Origin: Calothrix sp. PCC 6303
GTDB taxonomy: Bacteria; Cyanobacteriota; Cyanobacteriia; Cyanobacteriales; Nostocaceae
DNA length: 64,000 nt
Direction: 5' to 3'
Assembly: GCF_000317435.1 (NCBI RefSeq)
Contig: NC_019751.1
Span: 4,588,001-4,652,000 of the forward strand
Below, in pieces: positions 8,984 to 19,714 of the stretch. Within the stretch, counting starts at the first letter, position 1. Each line of letters starts with the position of its first letter. The notes under the pieces are model-generated. The model had not been told where the DNA came from and made no database searches. It was given only the letters and a program-made list of their open reading frames with translations. Made by a program: the position numbers and the translations under genes.

Positions 8984-9191
8984 TGTCATTGCGTAAAGCC
9001 TAACGGCATACAAGAAACGCTTTAGCGTGCACGTAGGCGAAGCCGCCCTGAAAGGGCTAGCGCTTACGTAACCAAGTTGAGTGAAGCAATCGCAAAATTT
9101 CTCACTCAGAACGAGTTAATGCGATTGCTACCCTGCGGGATGCAAGCAACCTCGTTCCTCCAACCTTCGGTTCGTAAACTACGCAATGACA
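8984..9191. repeat. Inverted-repeat element, 12-bp ends, 208 bp
   Basis: The ends are TGTCATTGCGTA (8984-8995) and TACGCAATGACA (9180-9191), exact reverse complements. The interior is GC-richer than its surroundings and holds a 42-bp stretch (9120-9161) that recurs in inverted orientation at 59140-59181 with one mismatch. No ORF is present. It looks like a mobile or amplifiable non-coding repeat. Confidence 0.7.
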
Positions 9192-9246
9192 GGTTATTAT
9201 TTTAGGGAAAAATAAAAATTGGGATCCATCCTAAGTTATGGGTATT

Positions 9247-9421
9247 ACCCCTGTTAAGGTGTACCAAGAATGTACTAGCTAGAAGTCCTATTCTTACGTT
9301 ACACACCCCATCGCTTGACCCTAAAATCGATCGCAAACATTATTTTTTGCTATCAGATTTTAATTGTCGCAAGCTGAAACCTTTGTTTTTAGGTTGCAAA
9401 AAACTTCACCTTAACAGGGGT
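9247..9421. mobile_element. MITE-like element with 15-bp terminal inverted repeats and 13-bp flanking duplication
   Basis: The terminal repeats are ACCCCTGTTAAGGTG (9247-9261) and CACCTTAACAGGGGT (9407-9421), perfect reverse complements. Immediately outside both ends stands the same 13-mer AGTTATGGGTATT (9234-9246 and 9422-9434). This is the arrangement expected of an insertion with target-site duplication. The 175-bp element has no coding capacity, so any movement must depend on a transposase elsewhere. It inserted about 10 bp beyond the stop codon of the vapC-like gene. Confidence 0.8.
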
Positions 9422-9443
9422 AGTTATGGGTATTTAGAACTCA

Positions 9444-9848
9444 TCAAAGCAGCCAATTCTCTAAGCTTAAGGCAGGAACACGCTGAAATTCACGAGTATT
9501 GGCTGTAATCAGAGTTAGATTAAGAGATAGGGCATGAGCGGCAATCAGTAAATCATTTGGACCGATTGGGGTTCCTGCTTGCTCTAAGTAGGTACGAATT
9601 GAAGCATAGCGGTGATCCACATCTGACTCCAAGGGCAAAACTGTTAAGATTGCAAGAATGCATTCTAGTTGATGAAAAAGACGAGAGGAGCCACTCTTCG
9701 CAGATCCAAATCGCAGTTCACACGCTACTATAATGCTTGTGCAAACTTTGTCTTCCCCAACAGCAGCAATACGCTGAAAAACTCGACCTTGAGGATGCCT
9801 GACCAAATCTGAAAGAATGTTGGTATCAAGTAAGTATTGATAGGTCAT
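9444..9848 (-). CDS. vapC: PIN-domain toxin, VapC family
   Basis: 134 residues with the PIN fold pattern. The first acidic residue is in YLLDTNILSDL (Asp8), a Glu sits in ACELRFG (near 43), and Asp residues fall in GPNDLLIAAHAL (near 98) and LITANTREF. VapC toxins are Mg-dependent endoribonucleases that cut tRNA or rRNA and stop growth when freed from antitoxin. The gene follows the antitoxin gene by 9 bp on the minus strand, the usual order. All four expected acidic positions look present, so the toxin is probably functional. A MITE-like element lies just past its stop. Confidence 0.9.
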   Translation of the reverse strand: MTYQYLLDTNILSDLVRHPQGRVFQRIAAVGEDKVCTSIIVACELRFGSAKSGSSRLFHQLECILAILTVLPLESDVDHRYASIRTYLEQAGTPIGPNDLLIAAHALSLNLTLITANTREFQRVPALSLENWLL

Positions 9849-9857
9849 CGGCTGCTA

Positions 9858-10097
9858 CTAAAGTGTGATGTCATTAAGGGGAAGTAAGCCCTCATCTATA
9901 TCAGGAAAATTATCTGTAATATCTGGCAACGTAGTCAGCAATGAAAGCAGAGAACTGGAAGGAATAGGCTCAATGATTAAGCGATTACCTTCTTTGCGTA
10001 ACAAAACCTCTGTACTTGATAGGGCAAGTTCATGAGGAATGGTTAGAACTTGATCTTGTCCGTTTGTTAATAGAGAAACATGCTGTGAGTTTTGCAT
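9858..10097 (-). CDS. vapB: AbrB/VapB-type antitoxin
   Basis: 79 residues. The N-terminal half (about 5-48) has the swapped-hairpin AbrB/SpoVT pattern: VSLLTNGQDQVLTIPHELALS followed by VLLRKEGNRLIIEPIP. This half binds DNA and should autorepress the operon. The acidic, unstructured C-terminus (PDITDNFPDIDEGLLP) would wrap the toxin. It is directly upstream of the PIN toxin gene, confirming the pair. Upstream there is only a weak AGG before the ATG. Confidence 0.87.
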   Translation of the reverse strand: MQNSQHVSLLTNGQDQVLTIPHELALSSTEVLLRKEGNRLIIEPIPSSSLLSLLTTLPDITDNFPDIDEGLLPLNDITL

Positions 10098-10202
10098 AAA
10101 GCGACCTATTTGTTTTTGTAAGTCTGAGAAAATATGGGAAATGTCCTTACATCATTAGCTGTTTGACTTGCCTAAAGACAAAATTGAATACTTTTAGGAA
10201 TA

Positions 10203-10362
10203 CCCTTTTCAAGGTGGTAATGTAAAAAGCTTGATTTGACGTTGTTCAAAACTTTTCGTTTAGCCGAGAAACCCGGTTTCTCTCGAATAAATACAAAAAT
10301 CTTTCGTATTCTAACTGAAGAAACCAGATTTCGGTCGTTAGTCGCTACCCACCTTGAAAGGG
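10203..10362. repeat. Imperfect inverted-repeat element upstream of vapB
   Basis: The arms CCCTTTTCAAGGTGG (10203-10217) and CCACCTTGAAAGGG (10349-10362) are complementary but for one extra T. The interior includes a near-palindrome GAGAAACCCGGTTTCTC (10267-10283). The arm sequence resembles the terminal repeat of the 9247-9421 element (ACCC...AAGGTG), so the two could be diverged relatives. No target duplication is visible. It fills the gap between vapB and the homoserine dehydrogenase gene. Confidence 0.5.
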
Positions 10363-10388
10363 CTAGTTCCGACTTTCAAACTCGCTAC

Positions 10389-11699
10389 CTACAAAACCCG
10401 TAACAAACTAGGAATACTATATATTTCCGACATTGCCTCAATTTCTGCTAAAGCTTGGCGGAAATTTCCTTCTCGCACATTGTGGGTGACGACAACAATT
10501 TCTGCCCTTTCACCTTGAAAACCTGTTTGCACAATCGATTCTAAGCTAACCCCAAACTTGCCAAAACAAGTACCCAATTTGCCAATTACCCCAGATTCAT
10601 CTTGGGTTAAAAATCTGGCATAAAACCGGGTGACAAGTTCGGAAATTGGGCAAATTTCTGCAAAACCTTCGTGTAAACAAGCAAATAAGGGATCTAAATT
10701 AACGCTGGATGAATTGCGAGTTTTAGACTCTGCCAATTCAGTCTTGAGACGAGCCACCAGATTTAATATATCAGATGATACCGCGCTGGCTGTGGGACCT
10801 GCACCTGCACCTGGTCCAAAAAACATTACTTGTCCTAAAGGTTCCCCTTCCACCAAAACTGCGTTGTACACCCCATTCACACTGGCAAGGGGATGAATTT
10901 TGGGAACTAGGGTAGGATGAACCCGTACCGAAAGTAAAGAATCATTGGTTTTAGCGATCGCTAACAGTTTGATCACAAAGCCCAGCTTATCAGCATAGGC
11001 AATATCTGTTTTACTAACTTGGCGAATTCCTTCACAATGTACCTGTTGACGGTTAACACGTTCGCCAAATGCTAAAGATGCCAAAATTGTGATTTTATCC
11101 GCTGCATCCCACCCATCCACATCTGCTGTGGGATCTGCTTCTGCGTAACCTAACTTTTGAGCATCAGCTAATACATCATCAAAACTACTACCTACGGTTT
11201 GCATCTGGGTCAAAATGTAGTTTGTAGTGCCATTTACTATCCCCATCACCGCAGTAATCCGGTTCACGCTCAAAGACTGCTTCAATGGTTGAATGATGGG
11301 AATCCCCCCACATACCGAAGCTTCCACCATCACATACACCCCGGCTTGATTTGCAGCGGTAAAAATCTCATCCCCAAACCGGGAAATCACCGCTTTATTT
11401 GCTGTCACCACATGTTTTCCATTGTGGATTGCCTTCAGCATCAATTCCCTAGCTGGTTCCAATCCCCCCATCACCTCAACAATAATATCTATCTCTGGAT
11501 CATTGACAATTGAATCTAAATCTGTAGTAAGTACTCCATCAACCAATTTTACAGCCCTGGGTAATTCAAGCGATCGCACTCCCACCCGACGAATCTCCAC
11601 CTCCCTCAACAACGGATGACGACCAGAATAATCCTGTAAAAGTTCAACCGTACCAGTCCCAACAGTTCCTAAACCTAATATTCCTAATTTAATTCCCAC
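10389..11699 (-). CDS. hom: Homoserine dehydrogenase
   Basis: 436 residues from a GTG at 11699 (MGIKLGILGLGTVGTGTVEL). An ATG at 11798 would add 33 residues that do not fit the family, so I prefer the GTG. The N-terminal NAD(P)-binding fold has GLGTVGTG. The catalytic region carries VTANKAV, a GGIPII motif, the NGTTNYIL signature and ADPTADVDGWDAADK. A C-terminal ACT domain follows (RFYARFLTQDESGVIGKLG onward), giving feedback control by threonine. The enzyme reduces aspartate semialdehyde to homoserine for threonine and methionine synthesis. It is a single gene here, with metK about 4 kb away. Confidence 0.94.
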   Translation of the reverse strand: MGIKLGILGLGTVGTGTVELLQDYSGRHPLLREVEIRRVGVRSLELPRAVKLVDGVLTTDLDSIVNDPEIDIIVEVMGGLEPARELMLKAIHNGKHVVTANKAVISRFGDEIFTAANQAGVYVMVEASVCGGIPIIQPLKQSLSVNRITAVMGIVNGTTNYILTQMQTVGSSFDDVLADAQKLGYAEADPTADVDGWDAADKITILASLAFGERVNRQQVHCEGIRQVSKTDIAYADKLGFVIKLLAIAKTNDSLLSVRVHPTLVPKIHPLASVNGVYNAVLVEGEPLGQVMFFGPGAGAGPTASAVSSDILNLVARLKTELAESKTRNSSSVNLDPLFACLHEGFAEICPISELVTRFYARFLTQDESGVIGKLGTCFGKFGVSLESIVQTGFQGERAEIVVVTHNVREGNFRQALAEIEAMSEIYSIPSLLRVL

Positions 11700-12226
11700 T
11701 GTAATTGCACCAATTATAGAACTTGAATTATTCGACTTTAATATACAAAATAATGATATTTCCGAAAACTCACATTTCACGCCATCACAACAAAACAATT
11801 ATAAGCCTACAAGACATGTACATATCTCTAGCCATTTTTGTTAGGAGATTTACTTATTTCCTGTTCCCTTTTAGACAAACATTTATGTCGTAAGGGACAT
11901 GTCCACTGGCATATAAGGAACGGGAATTTAATAACGTGCAATTTTGCTAGACAATGAAATGGTGCGTTACGCTCCGCTTACACACCCTACTTTTGTACTT
12001 TATTTAATCCAGGCTTCTAAAAGAAAGCAAAATCTTCCAGCAAAACAATTGTAGGGGCGTAATATATTACACCCCTACATAGTCACTAAATATTATTTAG
12101 CAAAATCTTAAATTCCAAGTTTTAGATACTTCGATTCATCATCCCAAATCTAAAACCAACCTGAGAGAGTAGGGAAAGCATGAAAAAACAAAATTTGGAT
12201 CACAAGGGTTTCCCCCCACAAAAATC
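11700..12226. other. Intergenic stretch with small palindromic repeats
   Basis: The gap between hom and petH contains no supported gene. It holds a hairpin at 12050-12079 (TGTAGGGG and CCCCTACA outer arms, GTAATATATTAC core) of a kind dispersed in Nostoc genomes. At 11961-11993 there is a fragment (GGTGCGTTACG...ACACACCCTAC) matching the ends of the elements at 17353 and 32911. The hairpin could serve as a transcript end for petH, which points toward it. Confidence 0.55.
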
Positions 12227-14600
<2,374 letters not shown>

Positions 14601-15605
14601 ATGACGAGCAAGCCGGAACGCGTGGTATTGATTGGAGTTGCTGGAGACTCTGGGTGCGGAAAATCTACATTTTTGCGTCGCCTGATTGATTTATTTGGCG
14701 AAGAGTTCATGACAGTTATTTGTCTTGATGACTATCATTGTCTTGATCGCAAACAACGCAAAGAGACAGGAATCACAGCTCTTGACCCCAGAGCAAATAA
14801 CTTTGACCTCATGTATGAGCAAATCAAAGCTCTCAAAGAAGGTCAATCGATCATGAAACCGATCTACAACCACGAAACCGGTGCTATTGACCCCGCAGAA
14901 TTAATTAAACCAAACCACATTATTGTTGTTGAAGGTCTACATCCTTTATATGATGAGCGTGTACGTGGATTAATAGACTTTAGTGTTTATTTTGATATCA
15001 GTGACGAAGTTAAAATTGCTTGGAAAGTTCAGCGTGACATGGCAGAACGCGGTCACAGTTATGACGATGTTCTCCAAGCAATTAACTCTCGCAAACCCGA
15101 TTTTGAGAAATATATTGAACCTCAACGGGAATTCGCAGACGTTGTTCTTCAGGTACTACCTACCAACTTAATCAAAGACGATAAAGAACGTAAAGTTCTC
15201 CGCGTCCGGATGCTTCAGCGTGAAGACAAAGCTGGTTTTGAACCAGCCTACCTATTTGATCAAGGATCAACCATTAACTGGACTCCTTGTGGACGTAAAT
15301 TAACTTGTTCTTACCCTGGAATGCAGTTACACTACGGTTCTGATGTCTACTATGGACGTTACGTTTCCGTACTTGAAGTTGATGGTCAATTCGATAACTT
15401 AGAAGAAGTGATTTATATTGAAAGTCACCTCAGCAAGACATCCACCAAGTATGAAGGTGAAATGACTCACTTATTACTACAACACCGAGAATATCCAGGT
15501 TCCAACAACGGTACAGGTTTATTCCAAGTGTTGACTGGCTTGAAGATGCGGGCAACTTATGAACAACTAACTTCCCAGGAAGCAAAAATGGCGGTTGAAG
15601 TATAG
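14601..15605 (+). CDS. prk: Phosphoribulokinase
   Basis: 334 residues, the usual cyanobacterial length. The P-loop GDSGCGKST is at residues 15-23. The redox-regulated cysteine pair Cys19 and Cys41 is present, as is the C-terminal pair Cys230/Cys236 (TPCGRKLTCSYPG). Also visible are CLDDYHCLDR, VVEGLHPLYD and DISDEVKIAWKVQRD. The enzyme phosphorylates ribulose 5-phosphate to ribulose 1,5-bisphosphate in the Calvin cycle. In the dark it is inactivated by disulphide formation and CP12/GAPDH complexing. A GAGGA site lies 6 nt before the ATG, and a strong terminator follows, so it is probably monocistronic. Confidence 0.98.
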   Translation: MTSKPERVVLIGVAGDSGCGKSTFLRRLIDLFGEEFMTVICLDDYHCLDRKQRKETGITALDPRANNFDLMYEQIKALKEGQSIMKPIYNHETGAIDPAELIKPNHIIVVEGLHPLYDERVRGLIDFSVYFDISDEVKIAWKVQRDMAERGHSYDDVLQAINSRKPDFEKYIEPQREFADVVLQVLPTNLIKDDKERKVLRVRMLQREDKAGFEPAYLFDQGSTINWTPCGRKLTCSYPGMQLHYGSDVYYGRYVSVLEVDGQFDNLEEVIYIESHLSKTSTKYEGEMTHLLLQHREYPGSNNGTGLFQVLTGLKMRATYEQLTSQEAKMAVEV

Positions 15606-15652
15606 TCTATTCGTGAGATTATTTTCCGATGAATAATTATTTTTGATACTTT

Positions 15653-15679
15653 AAGACACCTCCTGGTGTCTTTTTTTTT
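15653..15679 (+). terminator. Rho-independent terminator of prk
   Basis: The stem AGACACC/GGTGTCT with a short loop (TCCT) is followed by nine T residues, about 48 nt after the prk stop. Confidence 0.9.
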
Positions 15680-15901
15680 GTACACATACATTTTTGTCGA
15701 GAAATAAAATCATTTAATTTATTTTTTCCTTAAAATTACTTAGCCGTAATTGATTGATTTTCATGAAGATCACAAAACCCTCAGTGATCACCGTAAAAAT
15801 ATTGATATGATCTCAGATTGAAGCTGCTAAAAAATTATCAAAATAAAGTTTTGATAAAAATTTGAATTTTGCAGCCGAAGCTAACGAAGGAGGAATCAAA
15901 A

Positions 15902-17158
15902 TTGTCACGTCGTTATCTTTTTACCTCCGAGTCCGTCACCGAAGGACATCCAGATAAAGTCTGCGACCAAATCTCGGATACGATTTTGGATGCTTTGCTC
16001 ACGCAAGATGCCCAAAGTCGTGTTGCAGCTGAAGTAGTTGTAAATACTGGCATGGTAGTGATTACAGGGGAAATCACCACCAAAGCGAATGTCAACTATG
16101 TAAAGCTGGTACGGCAGAAAATTGCTGAAATCGGTTATACCGATGCAGATAATGGTTTCTCGGCGACAAGTTGCTCGGTTTTAGTGGCTTTGGACGAACA
16201 ATCACCCGATATTGCCCAAGGTGTAAATACTGCTCAGGAAACCCGTGAGCTAGTTAGCGAGGAGCTATTCGACAAAATTGGTGCTGGCGATCAAGGTATT
16301 ATGTTTGGTTTCGCTTGTAACGAAACTCCTGAATTAATGCCCTTGCCCATCAGTTTAGCTCACCGAATTGCTCGCCGATTGGCATCTGTTCGGAAAAATG
16401 GAGGCTTAGGCTATTTGCGTCCTGATGGCAAGACTCAAGTCACCGTCATCTATGAAGATGGACGACCTGTTGGGATCGATACCATTTTGATTTCTACCCA
16501 GCATGATGCAGCAATTGGTGACATTACCGATGAAGCAGCAGTGCAGGTAAAAATCAAGGAAGATTTGTGGACAGCAGTGGTAGAACCTGTATTTGGTGAT
16601 ATCACGATTAAACCTGATACAGAGACTCGCTTTTTGGTCAATCCAACTGGCAAGTTTGTGGTTGGTGGTCCCCAAGGTGATGCTGGTTTAACTGGACGTA
16701 AGATCATTGTGGATACCTACGGTGGTTACTCACGTCATGGTGGCGGTGCTTTCTCTGGTAAAGACCCCACAAAAGTTGATCGTAGTGCGGCTTATGCTTG
16801 CCGTTATGTTGCCAAAAATATTGTGGCAGCAGAATTAGCTGACAAGTGTGAAGTACAGTTAAGCTACGCGATTGGTGTTGCTCGTCCTACTAGTATCTTT
16901 GTTGATACTTTTGGTACTGGTAAAGTTAGCGATGAAGTTTTGCTGGAGTTAGTTAAGCAAAATTTCGAGCTACGTCCGGCGGGTATTATTCACACTTTAG
17001 ATCTAAAAAACTTACCAAGTGCAAGAGGCGGACGTTTTTATCAGGACATCGCGGCTTATGGTCACTTTGGTAGAGATGATTTAGATTTACCTTGGGAACG
17101 CACCGATAAAGCAGAGTTGCTGAAGAATGCAGCGAAATTGGCTGCTGCTGCGGTATAG
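15902..17158 (+). CDS. metK: S-adenosylmethionine synthetase
   Basis: 418 residues from a TTG start at 15902 ([19 protein letters not shown]). The choice rests on the strong AAGGAGG at 15887-15893, 8 nt before it. An in-frame TTG at 15869 would place the ribosome-binding site inside the gene. Signature motifs are [24 protein letters not shown] and the [19 protein letters not shown] loop. The enzyme makes AdoMet from methionine and ATP. It is monocistronic, between the prk terminator and its own terminator. The use of TTG may limit translation. Confidence 0.96.
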   Translation: MSRRYLFTSESVTEGHPDKVCDQISDTILDALLTQDAQSRVAAEVVVNTGMVVITGEITTKANVNYVKLVRQKIAEIGYTDADNGFSATSCSVLVALDEQSPDIAQGVNTAQETRELVSEELFDKIGAGDQGIMFGFACNETPELMPLPISLAHRIARRLASVRKNGGLGYLRPDGKTQVTVIYEDGRPVGIDTILISTQHDAAIGDITDEAAVQVKIKEDLWTAVVEPVFGDITIKPDTETRFLVNPTGKFVVGGPQGDAGLTGRKIIVDTYGGYSRHGGGAFSGKDPTKVDRSAAYACRYVAKNIVAAELADKCEVQLSYAIGVARPTSIFVDTFGTGKVSDEVLLELVKQNFELRPAGIIHTLDLKNLPSARGGRFYQDIAAYGHFGRDDLDLPWERTDKAELLKNAAKLAAAAV

Positions 17159-17174
17159 ATGACTTGAAGAAAAT

Positions 17175-17229
17175 AAAAATCGGAGTGTGAGTCATAAGTA
17201 AAATCTTAGGGCTGATGCTCCGATTTTTT
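17175..17229 (+). terminator. Likely terminator of metK
   Basis: The arms AAAAATCGGAG (17175-17185) and CTCCGATTTTTT (17218-17229) pair over 10-11 bp, with a loop of about 32 nt and a closing T run. The long loop makes it less certain than the prk terminator. Confidence 0.6.
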
Positions 17230-17352
17230 GGTTTTTAGTTTATTGAAAACAGGCTTTCTAACCGGGAGCAAGGTACTGAGGAAAAATCAGAATGCGGCAG
17301 ATGGGCATTATCTCTCAATGCTTAAAACCACAGCCAAACACTTTCAAAAATC

Positions 17353-17526
17353 CTCTAAGAGGGTCTTGATTAAATAAATATTAAGTAGGTGTGTTACGAC
17401 TACGTAAGGATTTGGGGGTTTGAGACAGTGAAGAGTTTGTCGTGACGCGCCAAATAGCTGGTACGTTACGACGCATTTAGATTGTTGCTCAAGCAGAAGT
17501 ACAGTCGTGCGTCTTACACACCCTAC
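17353..17526. repeat. Dispersed repeat element, copy A
   Basis: It starts CTAAGAGGGT and ends ACACACCCTAC; its GTAGGTGTGT near 17385 pairs with the right end. The sequence aligns with the element at 32911-33066 over both the left 35 bp and the right 58 bp (TTACGACGCATTTAGATT identical; about 84% overall by eye). No ORF is supported. It occupies much of the gap between metK and the histidine kinase; the remaining 17.53-17.9 kb shows nothing recognisable. Confidence 0.65.
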
Positions 17527-17915
17527 AATAATTTTCTTTTTTATCACCTTCTAACTTTGGGTATTCGCTGAGGTAGATACTTAGAGGATTGAATGGGTGA
17601 AATTTTACGGAGCAGAAGCAGTTATTTTCTGGATTTATTAAGGCTTTTAGGTGATCCAAATCCTAACCAGTTAAGGGTTTGGTATTGTGAGGGTAACTTT
17701 TTGTCAACTGAGTGAAAATTGAGGTAAATATAAACTTATATTTAGACTGTTTAAATTATCATGAAACTCTTGCGAAGTATATAGTAAATAAACTGTGCTG
17801 TTGTTATAAATAGGAATAGCTGTACCAACTAAGTCAAGATTAATTTAGCGATTAGGTAAAGTAGAGCACTGAGTATAATCCGTTATTTTCGCGGTAGGTC
17901 AAGGAGAATTAAGGG

Positions 17916-19637
17916 ATGCAGACTCACAACCCAACCGCTTTGAGTAAAAGTTTAGAATATAGAGCAGTGCCAGTTGAGCAATCTGTGAGTGACGAACTCC
18001 CAACAATCGAATTTCCCTCTAGCAGGAAGTTAAAAGCGAGTTCTTGGCGCATCCATCAAAAGATCGGTTATGGTTACTTTTTGGCGATTGGAATTGGTTT
18101 TTTTGGTTCGTTGACTGGGTTTGTAGTTGCCAACTATTATCGCGGAAAAGAGGTTGTGCGCTTGGATCAAGCACACAGGCAGACTCAAGTGCTTTCGGAT
18201 TATAGAGATGCAGTTGTGGGAGCGCAGCTGCATAGCTTTAATTTGGTAGCTTTGGTAGAGGAACCTGAGCGTTTAGAAGTTAAAAAAAGTGAGTTTTTGC
18301 GAGATGTAGAGAAGGCAAAAAGAGAAGGACAGAAAGTAAGTGATTTTATTGCTAGTAATCCTAAGGTTTTAGCGGCAACTCAAGTAAATTTAGAGACTTT
18401 GCTGGCAGATTATAGTAAGAATTTAGATTCTTATGTGGGACAGATAGAATCTGTGGTGCAGTCGCTGGACGGTAGAGATAGACCTGAAGAATTTCGAGGT
18501 ATCCGTGATGACTTGCTGGCTGTGATGCGTGGTGAAACGGGTATGCAGTTAGATGAACTGAGTCAGAAGTTGTCTAATATTTTGCAATCGGCTGAAGAGA
18601 AGGAAAAGGAAAAGATTGAAGATGCTCAACAAGCAAAGACAGTTGAGCGATTGATTGCGTTGATGAGTATGTTGGTGTCTGTTGCGATCGCATCTGCTGT
18701 GGCATGGCGTACTTCTCGTGCGATCGCTGAACCTGTGATTACTGTAACCCAAGTTGCTGAACAGGTAGCAAGGAAGTCAAATTTTGATTTACGCGCACCC
18801 GTCACCACTGAAGATGAAATTGGCTTGCTGGCAAAATCACTGAATCGATTGATTGAGCGGGTATCGCAACGTACCAAAGAGCTACAACAGGCAAAGGAAG
18901 AGGCTGAAGCGGCAAATAAGACAAAAAGCCAATTGTTGGCAAATGTGAGCCACGAATTACGCACACCCCTAAATGCAGTAATTGGTTTGAGTCAATTGTT
19001 AAAAGACGATGCAACTGATTTGGCTTTGTCTGAAGATTTCCTCACCGATTTGGAAACCATCAACTCAGCAGGCAGGCATTTGCTGGAATTGATTAATGGA
19101 ATTCTCGATTTATCCAAAATCGAAGCGGGAAAGATGACGCTCTACCCGGAGAACTTTGAAATTGCAACATTAATTAACAATGTGGTTTCGACGGTGAAAC
19201 CGAGCATTGAAAAAAATGGTAATAGCTTGGATATTGATTGTGATCCACAACTGGGAACAATGTATGCTGACCAAACAAGGGTGCGACAAATACTGTTGAA
19301 TTTACTGAGTAATTCAGCTAAATTTACAACAAATGGGAAAGTAACTCTCAAGGTCTGGACAGAAAAAGAAGATAAAGGAAAAGACTTTCCTGTAGAAAAA
19401 ATTATTTTTACTGTTATTGATACGGGTATCGGGATGACATACCATCAACAACAACAGTTATTTATCCCCTTTACCCAAGGAGATGCTTCCACCACCAAAA
19501 AATATGGCGGTACAGGTTTAGGTTTATCTATTAGTCGTCACTTTTGTCAGATGATGGGTGGTGATATTAAGGTGCAAAGTGAACCGGGAGTAGGTTCTGT
19601 GTTTACTGTGGATATGCCACTGATGGCAGAAGCTTAG
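17916..19637 (+). CDS. Membrane sensor histidine kinase with HAMP domain
   Basis: 573 residues, with AAGGAG 9 nt before the ATG. Two transmembrane helices (about 53-73 and 245-266) flank a roughly 170-residue helical extracytoplasmic sensor region. Next come HAMP (about 266-320), a short coiled coil, HisKA with the phospho-acceptor in [15 protein letters not shown] (His346), and the ATPase domain ([27 protein letters not shown]). The N-terminal 50 residues before the first helix are cytoplasmic. No receiver domain or response regulator gene is adjacent, so the partner is unknown. The sensor type is an all-helical CHASE3-like or four-helix region; the ligand is not inferable. Confidence 0.92.
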   Translation: MQTHNPTALSKSLEYRAVPVEQSVSDELPTIEFPSSRKLKASSWRIHQKIGYGYFLAIGIGFFGSLTGFVVANYYRGKEVVRLDQAHRQTQVLSDYRDAVVGAQLHSFNLVALVEEPERLEVKKSEFLRDVEKAKREGQKVSDFIASNPKVLAATQVNLETLLADYSKNLDSYVGQIESVVQSLDGRDRPEEFRGIRDDLLAVMRGETGMQLDELSQKLSNILQSAEEKEKEKIEDAQQAKTVERLIALMSMLVSVAIASAVAWRTSRAIAEPVITVTQVAEQVARKSNFDLRAPVTTEDEIGLLAKSLNRLIERVSQRTKELQQAKEEAEAANKTKSQLLANVSHELRTPLNAVIGLSQLLKDDATDLALSEDFLTDLETINSAGRHLLELINGILDLSKIEAGKMTLYPENFEIATLINNVVSTVKPSIEKNGNSLDIDCDPQLGTMYADQTRVRQILLNLLSNSAKFTTNGKVTLKVWTEKEDKGKDFPVEKIIFTVIDTGIGMTYHQQQQLFIPFTQGDASTTKKYGGTGLGLSISRHFCQMMGGDIKVQSEPGVGSVFTVDMPLMAEA

Positions 19638-19714
19638 GGAAGGACAATATTTATGGATGGAAATTCGGTAGGATAGTGTAGCGTATCTAATTAACGTGAG
19701 ACTAACCTCGCTCC

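Noticed and set aside
11700-11798. Upstream ATG extension of homoserine dehydrogenase
   Set aside because: The extra 33 residues precede the usual N-terminal VGIKLGILGLG start and look like translated leader; the GTG at 11699 fits the family.
15681-15868. SAM riboswitch upstream of metK
   Set aside because: I could not find the characteristic conserved core and multi-branched fold; only AT-rich leader is visible.
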